From positions 25,373 to 89,372 of the forward strand of contig NZ_SJZD01000006.1 of the NCBI RefSeq assembly GCF_004959765.1: 64,000 bases of DNA. Direction: 5' to 3'. The notes under the pieces are model-generated. The model searched no databases. It was not told the origin of the DNA and saw only the letters and a program-made list of their open reading frames with translations. Origin of the DNA: Flavobacterium sp. H122 (GTDB taxonomy: Bacteria; Bacteroidota; Bacteroidia; Flavobacteriales; Flavobacteriaceae). The position numbers were made by a program, and so were the translations under genes. How positions within the stretch are numbered: position 1 is the stretch's first letter; every line of letters starts with the position of its first letter. This document shows, piece after piece, positions 53,873-62,276 of this stretch.

Positions 53873-55168
53873 ATGAAAACTAGAATCTGTTTATTATTAA
53901 GTCTTATTCCTTTATTATTTTCGGGGTGTCAGACAGAACCACTTGATGTAATAACAAAAAACAATCAAATCATTGAGAAAGATTCTGAATTATTTGATTT
54001 AATAAACCGAACTACAACCAATACAGGTGACCCCTTAAAAGACATTGACTGTATTGTTTTTGAATATCCAATAAAAATCAACCTGTATAATTCAGACAGA
54101 ATAATTACAGGAAGTGTAGATGTAGATAACGAAATTTCGTTCAGTGCATTTTTAGGTTCACTTCCGGCTTCTCAGACAATAAGCATTACATATCCTTTGA
54201 AAACAACCCTTGGAGATGGTTCAATACAGGTTATCAACTCAAATGAAGATTTAAAAGAAGCAATTGAAGCATGTGAAGATGTACAGATAATAGGATACTA
54301 CGAAGGTATTTTTGCTCCTAATGAACCTGATAAAAAACCTGTATGGAGAATAAACTACCAGACAAATGCGAACAATAAATATGTGAGTGGCGTATTTGAA
54401 GCTAAAAAAAACAAAACCTTGTCATTTTATTACAACGGTGAAACTTTAAACGGAACATGGTATTTTTACCGCTGGAATAATGAAACTCATCTAAATATTT
54501 CATTTGAAGGTAACACTCAAATGGCACAAGACTGGAGAGTTGACAAAAAATGCACCTTAAACGGGTTAACACTGATAATTCATGATATTGACGAAAAAGA
54601 TGTTTTTTTATACAGAAACTGGGACATTACCGATCATGTGCTTGAAATAGGAGATACTGGTATTGGAAATGGAATAGTTTTTTATGACAAAGGACATTAT
54701 AGTGAAGGATGGAGGTATTTAGAAGTTTCACGTGAAGAATTAGGTGATTTTGAATGGGGTTGTTACGGAACAGAAATACCTGATGCTTCAAACATAAATA
54801 TTGGACAGGGATACATAAACACATCCCGCATTGTTTCATTTCATGACAATTTAAACAACTATTACACTAACCCTTCTATCTGCAATTCATCAAACAATGG
54901 AACGGTAGCATCACAAAAAGCAACCCAATATATATCAACAAATGATTTTACAGACTGGTATTTACCTTCAAAAGAAGAATTACTTTTAATACATAATAAC
55001 TTACATTTACAATCTTTAGGCAATTTTACCAATTCAAAGTACTGGAGTTCAACGCAAGAGGATGCGTTCAATGCGATAGCTGTAGATTTCACAAATGGTG
55101 TAGAAACAAGCATTTCAAAAATCCCGGCAGCAAGCGACATAAAAACAAGAGCAATAAGATCTTTTTAA
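53873..55168 (+). CDS. DUF1566-type lipoprotein
   Basis: 431 residues. Signal peptide with lipobox (LLFSGC, Cys near residue 19), then an unrecognised region (about 20-260) and a DUF1566/fibrinogen-like 'Lcl C-terminal' domain (about 265-431) marked by GNGIVFYDKGHYSEGWRYLEV (G-x-VFY), TDWYLPSKEELLLI, YWSSTQE and TRAIRSF. Such proteins are surface lipoproteins of unknown ligand. It precedes the ECF sigma gene by 17 nt, so it could be its neighbour target or simply adjacent. Confidence 0.75.
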   Translation: MKTRICLLLSLIPLLFSGCQTEPLDVITKNNQIIEKDSELFDLINRTTTNTGDPLKDIDCIVFEYPIKINLYNSDRIITGSVDVDNEISFSAFLGSLPASQTISITYPLKTTLGDGSIQVINSNEDLKEAIEACEDVQIIGYYEGIFAPNEPDKKPVWRINYQTNANNKYVSGVFEAKKNKTLSFYYNGETLNGTWYFYRWNNETHLNISFEGNTQMAQDWRVDKKCTLNGLTLIIHDIDEKDVFLYRNWDITDHVLEIGDTGIGNGIVFYDKGHYSEGWRYLEVSREELGDFEWGCYGTEIPDASNINIGQGYINTSRIVSFHDNLNNYYTNPSICNSSNNGTVASQKATQYISTNDFTDWYLPSKEELLLIHNNLHLQSLGNFTNSKYWSSTQEDAFNAIAVDFTNGVETSISKIPAASDIKTRAIRSF

Positions 55169-55185
55169 TCAAAAAACACTCTTTT

Positions 55186-55740
55186 TTGGATTTACCACAA
55201 ATAATAAAAGGCTGCGTTAAGCAAAACAGGCATGCACAGGAAGAACTTTATCATAAGTATAAAAAAATTCTTTTTGTGCTGTGTCTGAAGTATTGCCGGA
55301 ATGAAACAGAAGCGGAAGACAATCTGCATAATGCTTTCGTTGAGATATTCACCAACATAAAAAAATTTGACGGAAAGGGATCTTTTGAAGGCTGGATAAA
55401 GAGAATAACCATAAACAAAGCCATTGACAGTTATAAAAACAAATACCAGCTGGTTCCTATAAAAGATGATTTGTCTGAAGGAGTATATCTGGAAGAAAGT
55501 ACTGAAATTGACCTTTCTCTGGACTCACTTTTAACACTTATTCAGGAATTGCCAAACCAGTACCGGCTCGTATTCTGTCTATACGAATTAGACAATTATT
55601 CCCATAAGGAAATTTCAATTTTACTTTCTATTTCAGAAAGTACATCGAAATCAAATTTACACAGAGCAAAAGTGATTTTAAAGGAAAAAATAAAACAAAA
55701 AAAATCCTTCAACGATATAATTTCTCAGAATGGAAAATAA
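55186..55740 (+). CDS. ECF-type RNA polymerase sigma factor
   Basis: 184-residue extracytoplasmic-function sigma factor. Region 2 (about 20-85: YHKYKKILFVLCLKYCRNETEAEDNLHNAF, seen as EAEDNLHNAF and GWIKRITINKAIDSY) and region 4 (about 118-172: LPNQYRLVFCLYELDNYSHKEIS, SESTSKSNLHRAK) are present. The start is TTG 55186 (no ATG in frame nearby). Its last 11 nt overlap the start of the putative anti-sigma gene, indicating translational coupling. It should direct transcription of envelope genes, perhaps including the operon downstream. Confidence 0.9.
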   Translation: MDLPQIIKGCVKQNRHAQEELYHKYKKILFVLCLKYCRNETEAEDNLHNAFVEIFTNIKKFDGKGSFEGWIKRITINKAIDSYKNKYQLVPIKDDLSEGVYLEESTEIDLSLDSLLTLIQELPNQYRLVFCLYELDNYSHKEISILLSISESTSKSNLHRAKVILKEKIKQKKSFNDIISQNGK

Positions 55741-57442
55741 AAAAGAAATAGGAAAATTTTTCAGACAAAAACTGGAACAACTGGACAAGGTCCCTAATGA
55801 CAGTTTATGGAACACTATTGAAAAGGACCTGAATATCAAACCCAAAAAAAGAATACCTCTTTTATTTTGGTTAATTCCTCTGTCAATCACTACAATTGGC
55901 TTAGTGACATTTTTTTCTATTTCATACTCCTCAGCAAAGAACAACTTTTTCAACAATAACAGAGAGAAAAATGTTTCAACCGAAGCAAATTCAAACAATA
56001 AAATACACTCTCTAAAACAGAATAATAGCTTGACGAAATCAGATTCACAGTATTTAAATTCCGATAAAATATCCTCAAGTGAATTGACTGGAGAAAACAA
56101 TAAAGAAAAAGAGATAAAAACGGAATTTTCAGTTTCAAGCCAAAAAACAAAACAACAACCTGAGACAGGTTCTGAAAAAAACATGCTTTACAAGAAGAAT
56201 ATTTCTTCAAGTGAACCAACATCAAACAGTTCTCAAAAACAACAAAATCCAAAAAACACAAAAACATATTATACTAAAGAGCCTACAAAACTAATCATCA
56301 ACACTAAAAGACTGGTAAAATCAACTCCTGAATATGATGAATATGAAATAGTAAAAAAATACACCTATGTCATAAAGAAAAAAAAGGTGACAATACCATC
56401 CAAGAGCAAAAAAACGACTGATAAAAACAGTAGTATCAAAAACAAAGTAAAATCGGGAAATAAAATTAAAAACAAAAAAACCAACAATATTGAATCAATC
56501 AAACCTGAAAAAAAACAAAAAAACATTAGAAGCAAAAACAGTAAGGCGGAAAACAAAAAAATAGAAAAAGAAAATACCGACAAAAAAACCACAGATACAT
56601 TATCTGCGTTTTTGAAAAATAAGCCAATCGCTTTTGAAAAAACAACTGTGGCTAAAAACGAAAGTCAGGAAATTAAACCTGATTCAGCAGACATTGACTC
56701 TATTCAGGAAAAATTAGTCAAAAAGATTAAAAAACCACTACCCAAAAAACAATATCATAAATTAGAAAAAGATAACAAACCTGACTATTATGCAGCTGTT
56801 TTTTACGGACCTGCCATCTATGGCTATACATCAAAAAAAACAATGCCCAACAGTGATTTTGATTCTCTGGGCAAAGGACATCCTGTATCATCCTATTATG
56901 GCTTTTCTTTAAGAACTGAATATAAAAAAATTGGTTATAAGGTAGGTGTCTCAAAAATTAACTTAAAAATATCAAGCCATTTAAACAATCCTGAAATAAT
57001 TCCGAATTACAATAATATTGAATTAAATCAAAATGTAACATCCACGACTATACAGGAAGATTACGAAAATGATACAGAGATAGAATTGATACAGAAAATT
57101 TCATATTATGAAATCCCTTTTGAGGTAACCTATTCAATTTTTAAAAACAAAGACAAATTCAACTCAAACATCTTTACAGGATTCAGCCTAATGATTAATG
57201 ACGATAATTCATTAAGTTTAAAATCCAGAGAAAAAAATGAAAAAAAGATTGGTACTTTAAAAAACTTATCCCACTCAAACATATCATACAATATAGGCAT
57301 AGGTCTAAGCTATAAAATACACAAACAATTCTACTTTGAGTGTAATCCAGTATTCAAATATTATCTTTCAACTTTAAAAGAAAACAAAGGAGTAAAACCG
57401 TATAGTTTATCACTGCAGACAGGTATAGCCTATAAATTTTAA
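55730..57442 (+). CDS. Putative dual membrane-spanning anti-sigma factor with C-terminal outer-membrane beta-barrel
   Basis: 570 residues in four parts. Residues 1-41 are cytoplasmic (KKEIGKFFRQKLEQLDKVP, DSLWNTIEKDL), resembling the sigma-binding part of Bacteroidota anti-sigma proteins. One helix at 42-66 (LLFWLIPLSITTIGLVTFF) spans the inner membrane. Residues 67-350 are lysine/serine/asparagine-rich and likely disordered. Residues 351-570 form a PorT/OmpW-like barrel: alternating-residue strands (YAAVFYGPAIYG, YYGFSLRTEY, YEIPFEVTYSI, YNIGIGLSYKI) and a terminal Phe for BAM recognition. One chain could thus join cytoplasm, periplasm and outer membrane, as described for Dma-type anti-sigma factors in Bacteroides. 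It overlaps the sigma gene by 11 nt. Confidence 0.75.
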   Translation: MENKKEIGKFFRQKLEQLDKVPNDSLWNTIEKDLNIKPKKRIPLLFWLIPLSITTIGLVTFFSISYSSAKNNFFNNNREKNVSTEANSNNKIHSLKQNNSLTKSDSQYLNSDKISSSELTGENNKEKEIKTEFSVSSQKTKQQPETGSEKNMLYKKNISSSEPTSNSSQKQQNPKNTKTYYTKEPTKLIINTKRLVKSTPEYDEYEIVKKYTYVIKKKKVTIPSKSKKTTDKNSSIKNKVKSGNKIKNKKTNNIESIKPEKKQKNIRSKNSKAENKKIEKENTDKKTTDTLSAFLKNKPIAFEKTTVAKNESQEIKPDSADIDSIQEKLVKKIKKPLPKKQYHKLEKDNKPDYYAAVFYGPAIYGYTSKKTMPNSDFDSLGKGHPVSSYYGFSLRTEYKKIGYKVGVSKINLKISSHLNNPEIIPNYNNIELNQNVTSTTIQEDYENDTEIELIQKISYYEIPFEVTYSIFKNKDKFNSNIFTGFSLMINDDNSLSLKSREKNEKKIGTLKNLSHSNISYNIGIGLSYKIHKQFYFECNPVFKYYLSTLKENKGVKPYSLSLQTGIAYKF

Positions 57443-57592
57443 CTACTAAACTTATAAATCTGTTTTTAACAATAAAGATATTCAAAATCACAACTCTTGT
57501 TATATTAAAAGACAAATTAAAAATTTATGTTAATTTTCTCACATTTGTTTAAATTAAAACCTAATATTGCAAACAGCACTTAAAATATACTA

Positions 57593-58330
57593 ATGAGATA
57601 TAGTAGCTCTCCCTTTTTTATAATCTTTATTCTTTTTGTTGCCGGCACCAATATTGTAAAAGCTCAGTCCCATAAAGATTCCCTGTATGCATGGCATGAT
57701 AAAATAACAGGAACCGAAAATTCTGAACTATACAATGGACCGGTTTACCATAATTATGAAAAAACAGAAAAAAACCATCACCGTTATTGGTATAAAAACA
57801 CCTTCAGTTCAGGAACAGTAATTTTTAACGGTCAGTTATACACCAACGTGCTTTTAAAATACGACATATTTGAAGACGAATTGATTATTGCTCAAAACGA
57901 AATTAACAGCAGACTTGAAATTAAATCACAAAAAGAAAACATCTCTCATTTTACGATTGACAACAGAAAGTTTGTAAATATCAAAGGTTTTTCCAAAAAC
58001 AATGAGCCCATAAAAGGTTTTTATGAAGAAAATTACACAGGAAAGGGCATTTCACTTTATACAAAACATTTCAAGAAAAAAAGGACTGTTATAAACAACA
58101 ATCAACTCTTGATTGAATACGACAGTGGTGTAACTTTTTTAGTTAATATCGAGGAGCAATATTCAACCATAAAATCATATAAAGATTTAATCAAGATATT
58201 ACCAGAAAGAAAAGATGACATCAATTCTTTCTACTCTTCAAATTCTAACTTCGAAAAATCAGACAAAATTAAGTTCATGAAAAATCTGGTTTTATATTTA
58301 GTAAATTCATCTCAAACGCCAACGAATTAA
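57593..58330 (+). CDS. Secreted protein of TonB-receptor locus, unknown function
   Basis: 245 residues, signal peptide ending near residue 24 (NIVKAQ). The body shows YKNTFSSGTVIFNGQLYTNVLLKYDIFEDELI and a later QNEINSRLEIKSQKENISHF, cited for their beta-rich pattern. I do not recognise a named family. It begins an operon with the STN-TonB receptor (4-nt gap), DUF4249 and the MG2-like protein, so it is probably a periplasmic or surface partner of the receptor. Confidence 0.75.
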   Translation: MRYSSSPFFIIFILFVAGTNIVKAQSHKDSLYAWHDKITGTENSELYNGPVYHNYEKTEKNHHRYWYKNTFSSGTVIFNGQLYTNVLLKYDIFEDELIIAQNEINSRLEIKSQKENISHFTIDNRKFVNIKGFSKNNEPIKGFYEENYTGKGISLYTKHFKKKRTVINNNQLLIEYDSGVTFLVNIEEQYSTIKSYKDLIKILPERKDDINSFYSSNSNFEKSDKIKFMKNLVLYLVNSSQTPTN

Positions 58331-58334
58331 ACTG

Positions 58335-61100
58335 ATGAAAAACATTACAATCTTTATTTTTCTATTCACATTTAATTTTTTAGTGGCCCAGAAAAACACC
58401 GATAAAACAATTTCAATTGAGTTCAATAACTTAAAAAGAGAGATGATTCTTGAAAAAATAGAAAAGGAAAACGACCTTCATTTCTATTATATAAAAACTT
58501 GGCTGGAAGCAGATCAGACACTTCTTTCGGGAAACTACACAAATATAGCTTTAAATGAAATTCTTTCAATTATATTTACTAATACCGAGCTGAATTTTTA
58601 CATTCAGGACAATAAGATTATATTAACAAAAAACAGTATAATTCACGATAAGCTCCCTAAAGACTATTTCAGTGATTCAAACCAAAATACAGCATCTTCA
58701 AAAAGCCCTGTATTCTTCAAACAATTTGATTCAATAAAAAGATCTGAGACAAAAAACACTGACAACATAACGCTGGTAGGCAAAGAATCGATTGCTTCAG
58801 AACCAATTACTTATACTCTCTCAGGATATATAAAAGATGTTAAAACAAACAATCCTATTTCAAATACTGTTGTTAAAATAAAAAATACAACTACAAAAAC
58901 CACAACAGATTCAAACGGATTCTACAGCATTAAGATTTCATCCGGATTGAACACTATTGAAACTGAATCTCAGGATTATAAGAAAATATCGAGAAATATA
59001 ATGGTTTACAGCGATGGAAATCTTGATTTAAGTTTGAGTGACAACACGAATACTTTAGATGAAGTTTTAGTAAAAGGAAAAAGAAAACTCAACACAAGAA
59101 CTTCAATAACCGGTGTAACAACTATAGAAGCTGAAGGTATAAAAAACACTCCTCTTGTTTTAGGAGAAAGAGATGTGTTAAAAATTGCTTTGACTATACC
59201 AGGAATAAAAACAGCAGGAGAAGGTTCGGCAGGTTTTAATGTCAGAGGCGGTAAGGAAGATCAAAATCTTATCATTTTAGACAATGCTACTTTATATAAC
59301 CCGGCGCACTTTTTTGGCTTTTTTTCAGCAATAAACCCATATGCAACCAATAAAGTTGACATCTACAAAGGAGGCATCCCTGCTGAGTTTGGAGGTCGTC
59401 TCTCCTCTGTATTTGATATTGTAACTAAAAATGGAAATTTAGAAAAAATCTCCGGCGAGGGAGGTATCGGTCCGGTAACAAGTAACATAACAATCTCGAC
59501 TCCAATTATAAAAAACAAAGCCAGTGTCCTGGGTGGATTCAGAGCAACTTATTCCGGGTGGATTCTAAAAAAACTTGAAGAAAAAGACCTTAAAAACAGT
59601 GAGGCTTCTTTTTACGACGGAATCATAAAATACAACCACAAAATAGGTAAAAAAGACAACATAGAAACTACTGGATATTACAGCAAAGATGCTTTCAGCA
59701 TAACATCTGACTCAATATACAGATACAGTAACCGTTTGATGTCATTAAAGTGGAAACATAATTTCGATGCTAAAAAAAGCAGTGAAACAACATTAACCAA
59801 TAGTCAGTATAAATTCAACATTGATTATGACTCTCATAATTTAAATGCCTTTGATTACGGCTACAAAGTAACTGACAGCCAGATAACGACAAAAATCATT
59901 CACTCTTTAAATGACAAAAACAGATTAACTTACGGTATTAACAGTAAACTTTATTCTATTAATCCCGGTAATTTTAAACCTAAAGACCCTGACTCCGATT
60001 TAAACACAATTAACATCGCAAAGGAGAAAGGACTTGAGTCGGCTTTCTTTATAAACAATAATTATAAATTAAACAAAGATCTTTTGATTGATATAGGATT
60101 CAGGTATTCTGTTTATATGGCATTAGGGGCATCTACGCAAAGAGTTTATGAAAAAAACCAGCCTAAAAACGACGAAACTGTAATTGGCGAAAAAGAGTTC
60201 TCCAATAACGAAATATTTAAAACCTATAGTGGATTTGAACCTAGAATCTCTTTAAGATATATGATTAACGAAGATTTTTCTGTTAAAGCCGGATTTGACA
60301 AAACCACTCAATATGTCCATCTTTTATCCAGCAACACAACCCAGTCTCCTTTAGACACATGGAAACTTTCAGACTTAAATGTAAAACCTCAAAAAGGGCA
60401 GCAAATTTCATTAGGTCTTTTTAAAAATCTGAATTTTAAAGATTTGGAATTAAGCCTTGAAGGTTATTATAAAAAATCAAACAATATTTTAGATTATAAA
60501 ACCGGAGCACAATTATTGTTAAACGAAAATATAGAAACCGAATTGCTTCAGGGGAAAGGGAAATCTTACGGCGTTGAATTTCTTGTAAAAAAACAGGAAG
60601 GCAAATTAAACGGCTGGTTAGGATACACGTACTCAAGAACATTTATAAAATTAGACAGTCAGTTTGCTGAAGAAAAAGTTAACAATGGAAACTATTTCTC
60701 TGCTAATTTTGACAAGCCGCATGATTTCAGTGCTGTTTTAAATTACAAATTCACAAGACGCTACAGCCTTTCAAGTAATTTTGTATACCAAACAGGAAGA
60801 CCTATAACCTATCCAATCGGCAAATATACCTATGGAAATTCTGAATATACTTTGTACAGTGATAGAAACAAATACAGAATACCTGATTATTATAGGTTAG
60901 ACATTGGATTCAATATAGAAGGAAACCATAAAACAAACAAATTAGCCCATAGTTTTTGGAGTATTTCAATATATAATGTCCTGGGTAGAAACAACCCTTA
61001 TTCAGTTTATTTTATCTCATCGAAAGGTGAAATAAAAGCATATAAAACATCAATTTTTGGAATACCGATTCCATCTATAACTTACAATTTCAAGTTTTAA
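58335..61100 (+). CDS. TonB-dependent receptor with STN signalling domain
   Basis: 921 residues. Signal peptide (1-18); STN (secretin/TonB short N-terminal) domain about 22-98, as in FecA-like signalling receptors; a carboxypeptidase-like/CNA-B fold about 155-240 (SGYIKDVKTNNPISNTVVKIKNTTT, seen as NPISNTVVKI); plug about 255-385 (GFNVRGGKEDQNLIILDNATLYNP, DIYKGGIPAEFGGR); barrel to a terminal Phe (ITYNFKF). STN domains normally bind an anti-sigma regulator in the periplasm, so this receptor may feed the sigma/anti-sigma pair upstream. The ligand is unknown. Confidence 0.92.
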   Translation: MKNITIFIFLFTFNFLVAQKNTDKTISIEFNNLKREMILEKIEKENDLHFYYIKTWLEADQTLLSGNYTNIALNEILSIIFTNTELNFYIQDNKIILTKNSIIHDKLPKDYFSDSNQNTASSKSPVFFKQFDSIKRSETKNTDNITLVGKESIASEPITYTLSGYIKDVKTNNPISNTVVKIKNTTTKTTTDSNGFYSIKISSGLNTIETESQDYKKISRNIMVYSDGNLDLSLSDNTNTLDEVLVKGKRKLNTRTSITGVTTIEAEGIKNTPLVLGERDVLKIALTIPGIKTAGEGSAGFNVRGGKEDQNLIILDNATLYNPAHFFGFFSAINPYATNKVDIYKGGIPAEFGGRLSSVFDIVTKNGNLEKISGEGGIGPVTSNITISTPIIKNKASVLGGFRATYSGWILKKLEEKDLKNSEASFYDGIIKYNHKIGKKDNIETTGYYSKDAFSITSDSIYRYSNRLMSLKWKHNFDAKKSSETTLTNSQYKFNIDYDSHNLNAFDYGYKVTDSQITTKIIHSLNDKNRLTYGINSKLYSINPGNFKPKDPDSDLNTINIAKEKGLESAFFINNNYKLNKDLLIDIGFRYSVYMALGASTQRVYEKNQPKNDETVIGEKEFSNNEIFKTYSGFEPRISLRYMINEDFSVKAGFDKTTQYVHLLSSNTTQSPLDTWKLSDLNVKPQKGQQISLGLFKNLNFKDLELSLEGYYKKSNNILDYKTGAQLLLNENIETELLQGKGKSYGVEFLVKKQEGKLNGWLGYTYSRTFIKLDSQFAEEKVNNGNYFSANFDKPHDFSAVLNYKFTRRYSLSSNFVYQTGRPITYPIGKYTYGNSEYTLYSDRNKYRIPDYYRLDIGFNIEGNHKTNKLAHSFWSISIYNVLGRNNPYSVYFISSKGEIKAYKTSIFGIPIPSITYNFKF

Positions 61101-61103
61101 AGA

Positions 61104-62276
61104 ATGAAAAAAATAACACTATTTCTATTTTGCTTTCTTGCTTTCAACTTTTTTTTCACAAGTTGTACAGAACCAATGGCGCTTCAAACCAATACTTTTG
61201 AAGAGATACTGGTTGTAGAGTCAATCTTAACAGACGAACTGAAACAACATGAAATTAAAATAACGAAAACATACAAATTTGAAGAGTCAGGACCAAAAGC
61301 TGTTTTAAACGCACTCGTTTACATAAAAGATGATTCGGGAAACATCTACCCCTTTTATTACGATGATGGAAAATACATTTCACAGCAGCCATTTCAAGCA
61401 CTTAGCGGCAGAAAGTATCAATTATATATAACAGCAGAAAACAAGACATATTCCTCAACATTGGAAAAACTGCCTACACAGACTCCAATTGGAGAAGTTA
61501 CACCTACTCTGACAACGAAAGAAGGAGTAAAAGGTCTTGATATATATGTAAAAAGCTATGACCCCACCAATACTTCAAAATATTACAGATATGAATATGA
61601 AGAAACATACAGAGTGGAAGCACCTTATTGGTCAAGCCAGAAAGCAATTGTAACAGGACCGCAATCTATTGATATTAATTATAGAGATTCAGAAGCAAGA
61701 GTTTGTTATAAAACTGACAATTCAACTGACATTATTTTAATCAATACCAACAATCAAAGTGAAGACAGGATCAATTCCCCTATTAGATTCATCAGTGACA
61801 AAAACCCTATCATTACCCACAGATACAGCATCCTGGTTAAACAATATGTACAAAATTCAGCCACTCACACCTATTATAAAACATTGAAAGAAATTTCAGG
61901 ATCAGAAGGAACCTTATCTCAAAACCAACCTGGGTTTTTATATGGGAACTTAAAATGTGAAAGTGATCCCAACACAAAAATCATAGGTCTGTTTGATGTA
62001 TCATCTGTCTCTGAAAAAAGAATTTTCTTTAATTTCAGAGATTATTTCCCAACTGAGGACATACCTCCGTATTTTTATAAATGTGAAGAATTTTTCATGC
62101 TTTTTTGTTTCGGCACTTCGCCTGAATGTGTTGGTTTTGACATAATTTATTATTTAAACAGCAATCAGATAGCCTATTTTAGAGGTACCAAACCCAGACT
62201 GTATTTTGTAGATACTCCGTGTGGTGATTGTACGTCATTTTCATCAAATATAAAACCTTCATTTTGGATAGATTAA
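61104..62276 (+). CDS. DUF4249 family lipoprotein
   Basis: 390 residues with a lipobox (FFFTSC, Cys near 21) and the DUF4249 start EEILVVESILTDELKQHEIKITKTY, cited for LVVESILTDE. Eight or so cysteines late in the protein (CESD, CEEFFMLFCFG, CGDC) could form disulfides. DUF4249 proteins accompany STN-TonB receptors in Bacteroidota and are thought to be surface partners; the exact role is unknown. The gene starts 3 nt after the receptor gene. Confidence 0.9.
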   Translation: MKKITLFLFCFLAFNFFFTSCTEPMALQTNTFEEILVVESILTDELKQHEIKITKTYKFEESGPKAVLNALVYIKDDSGNIYPFYYDDGKYISQQPFQALSGRKYQLYITAENKTYSSTLEKLPTQTPIGEVTPTLTTKEGVKGLDIYVKSYDPTNTSKYYRYEYEETYRVEAPYWSSQKAIVTGPQSIDINYRDSEARVCYKTDNSTDIILINTNNQSEDRINSPIRFISDKNPIITHRYSILVKQYVQNSATHTYYKTLKEISGSEGTLSQNQPGFLYGNLKCESDPNTKIIGLFDVSSVSEKRIFFNFRDYFPTEDIPPYFYKCEEFFMLFCFGTSPECVGFDIIYYLNSNQIAYFRGTKPRLYFVDTPCGDCTSFSSNIKPSFWID

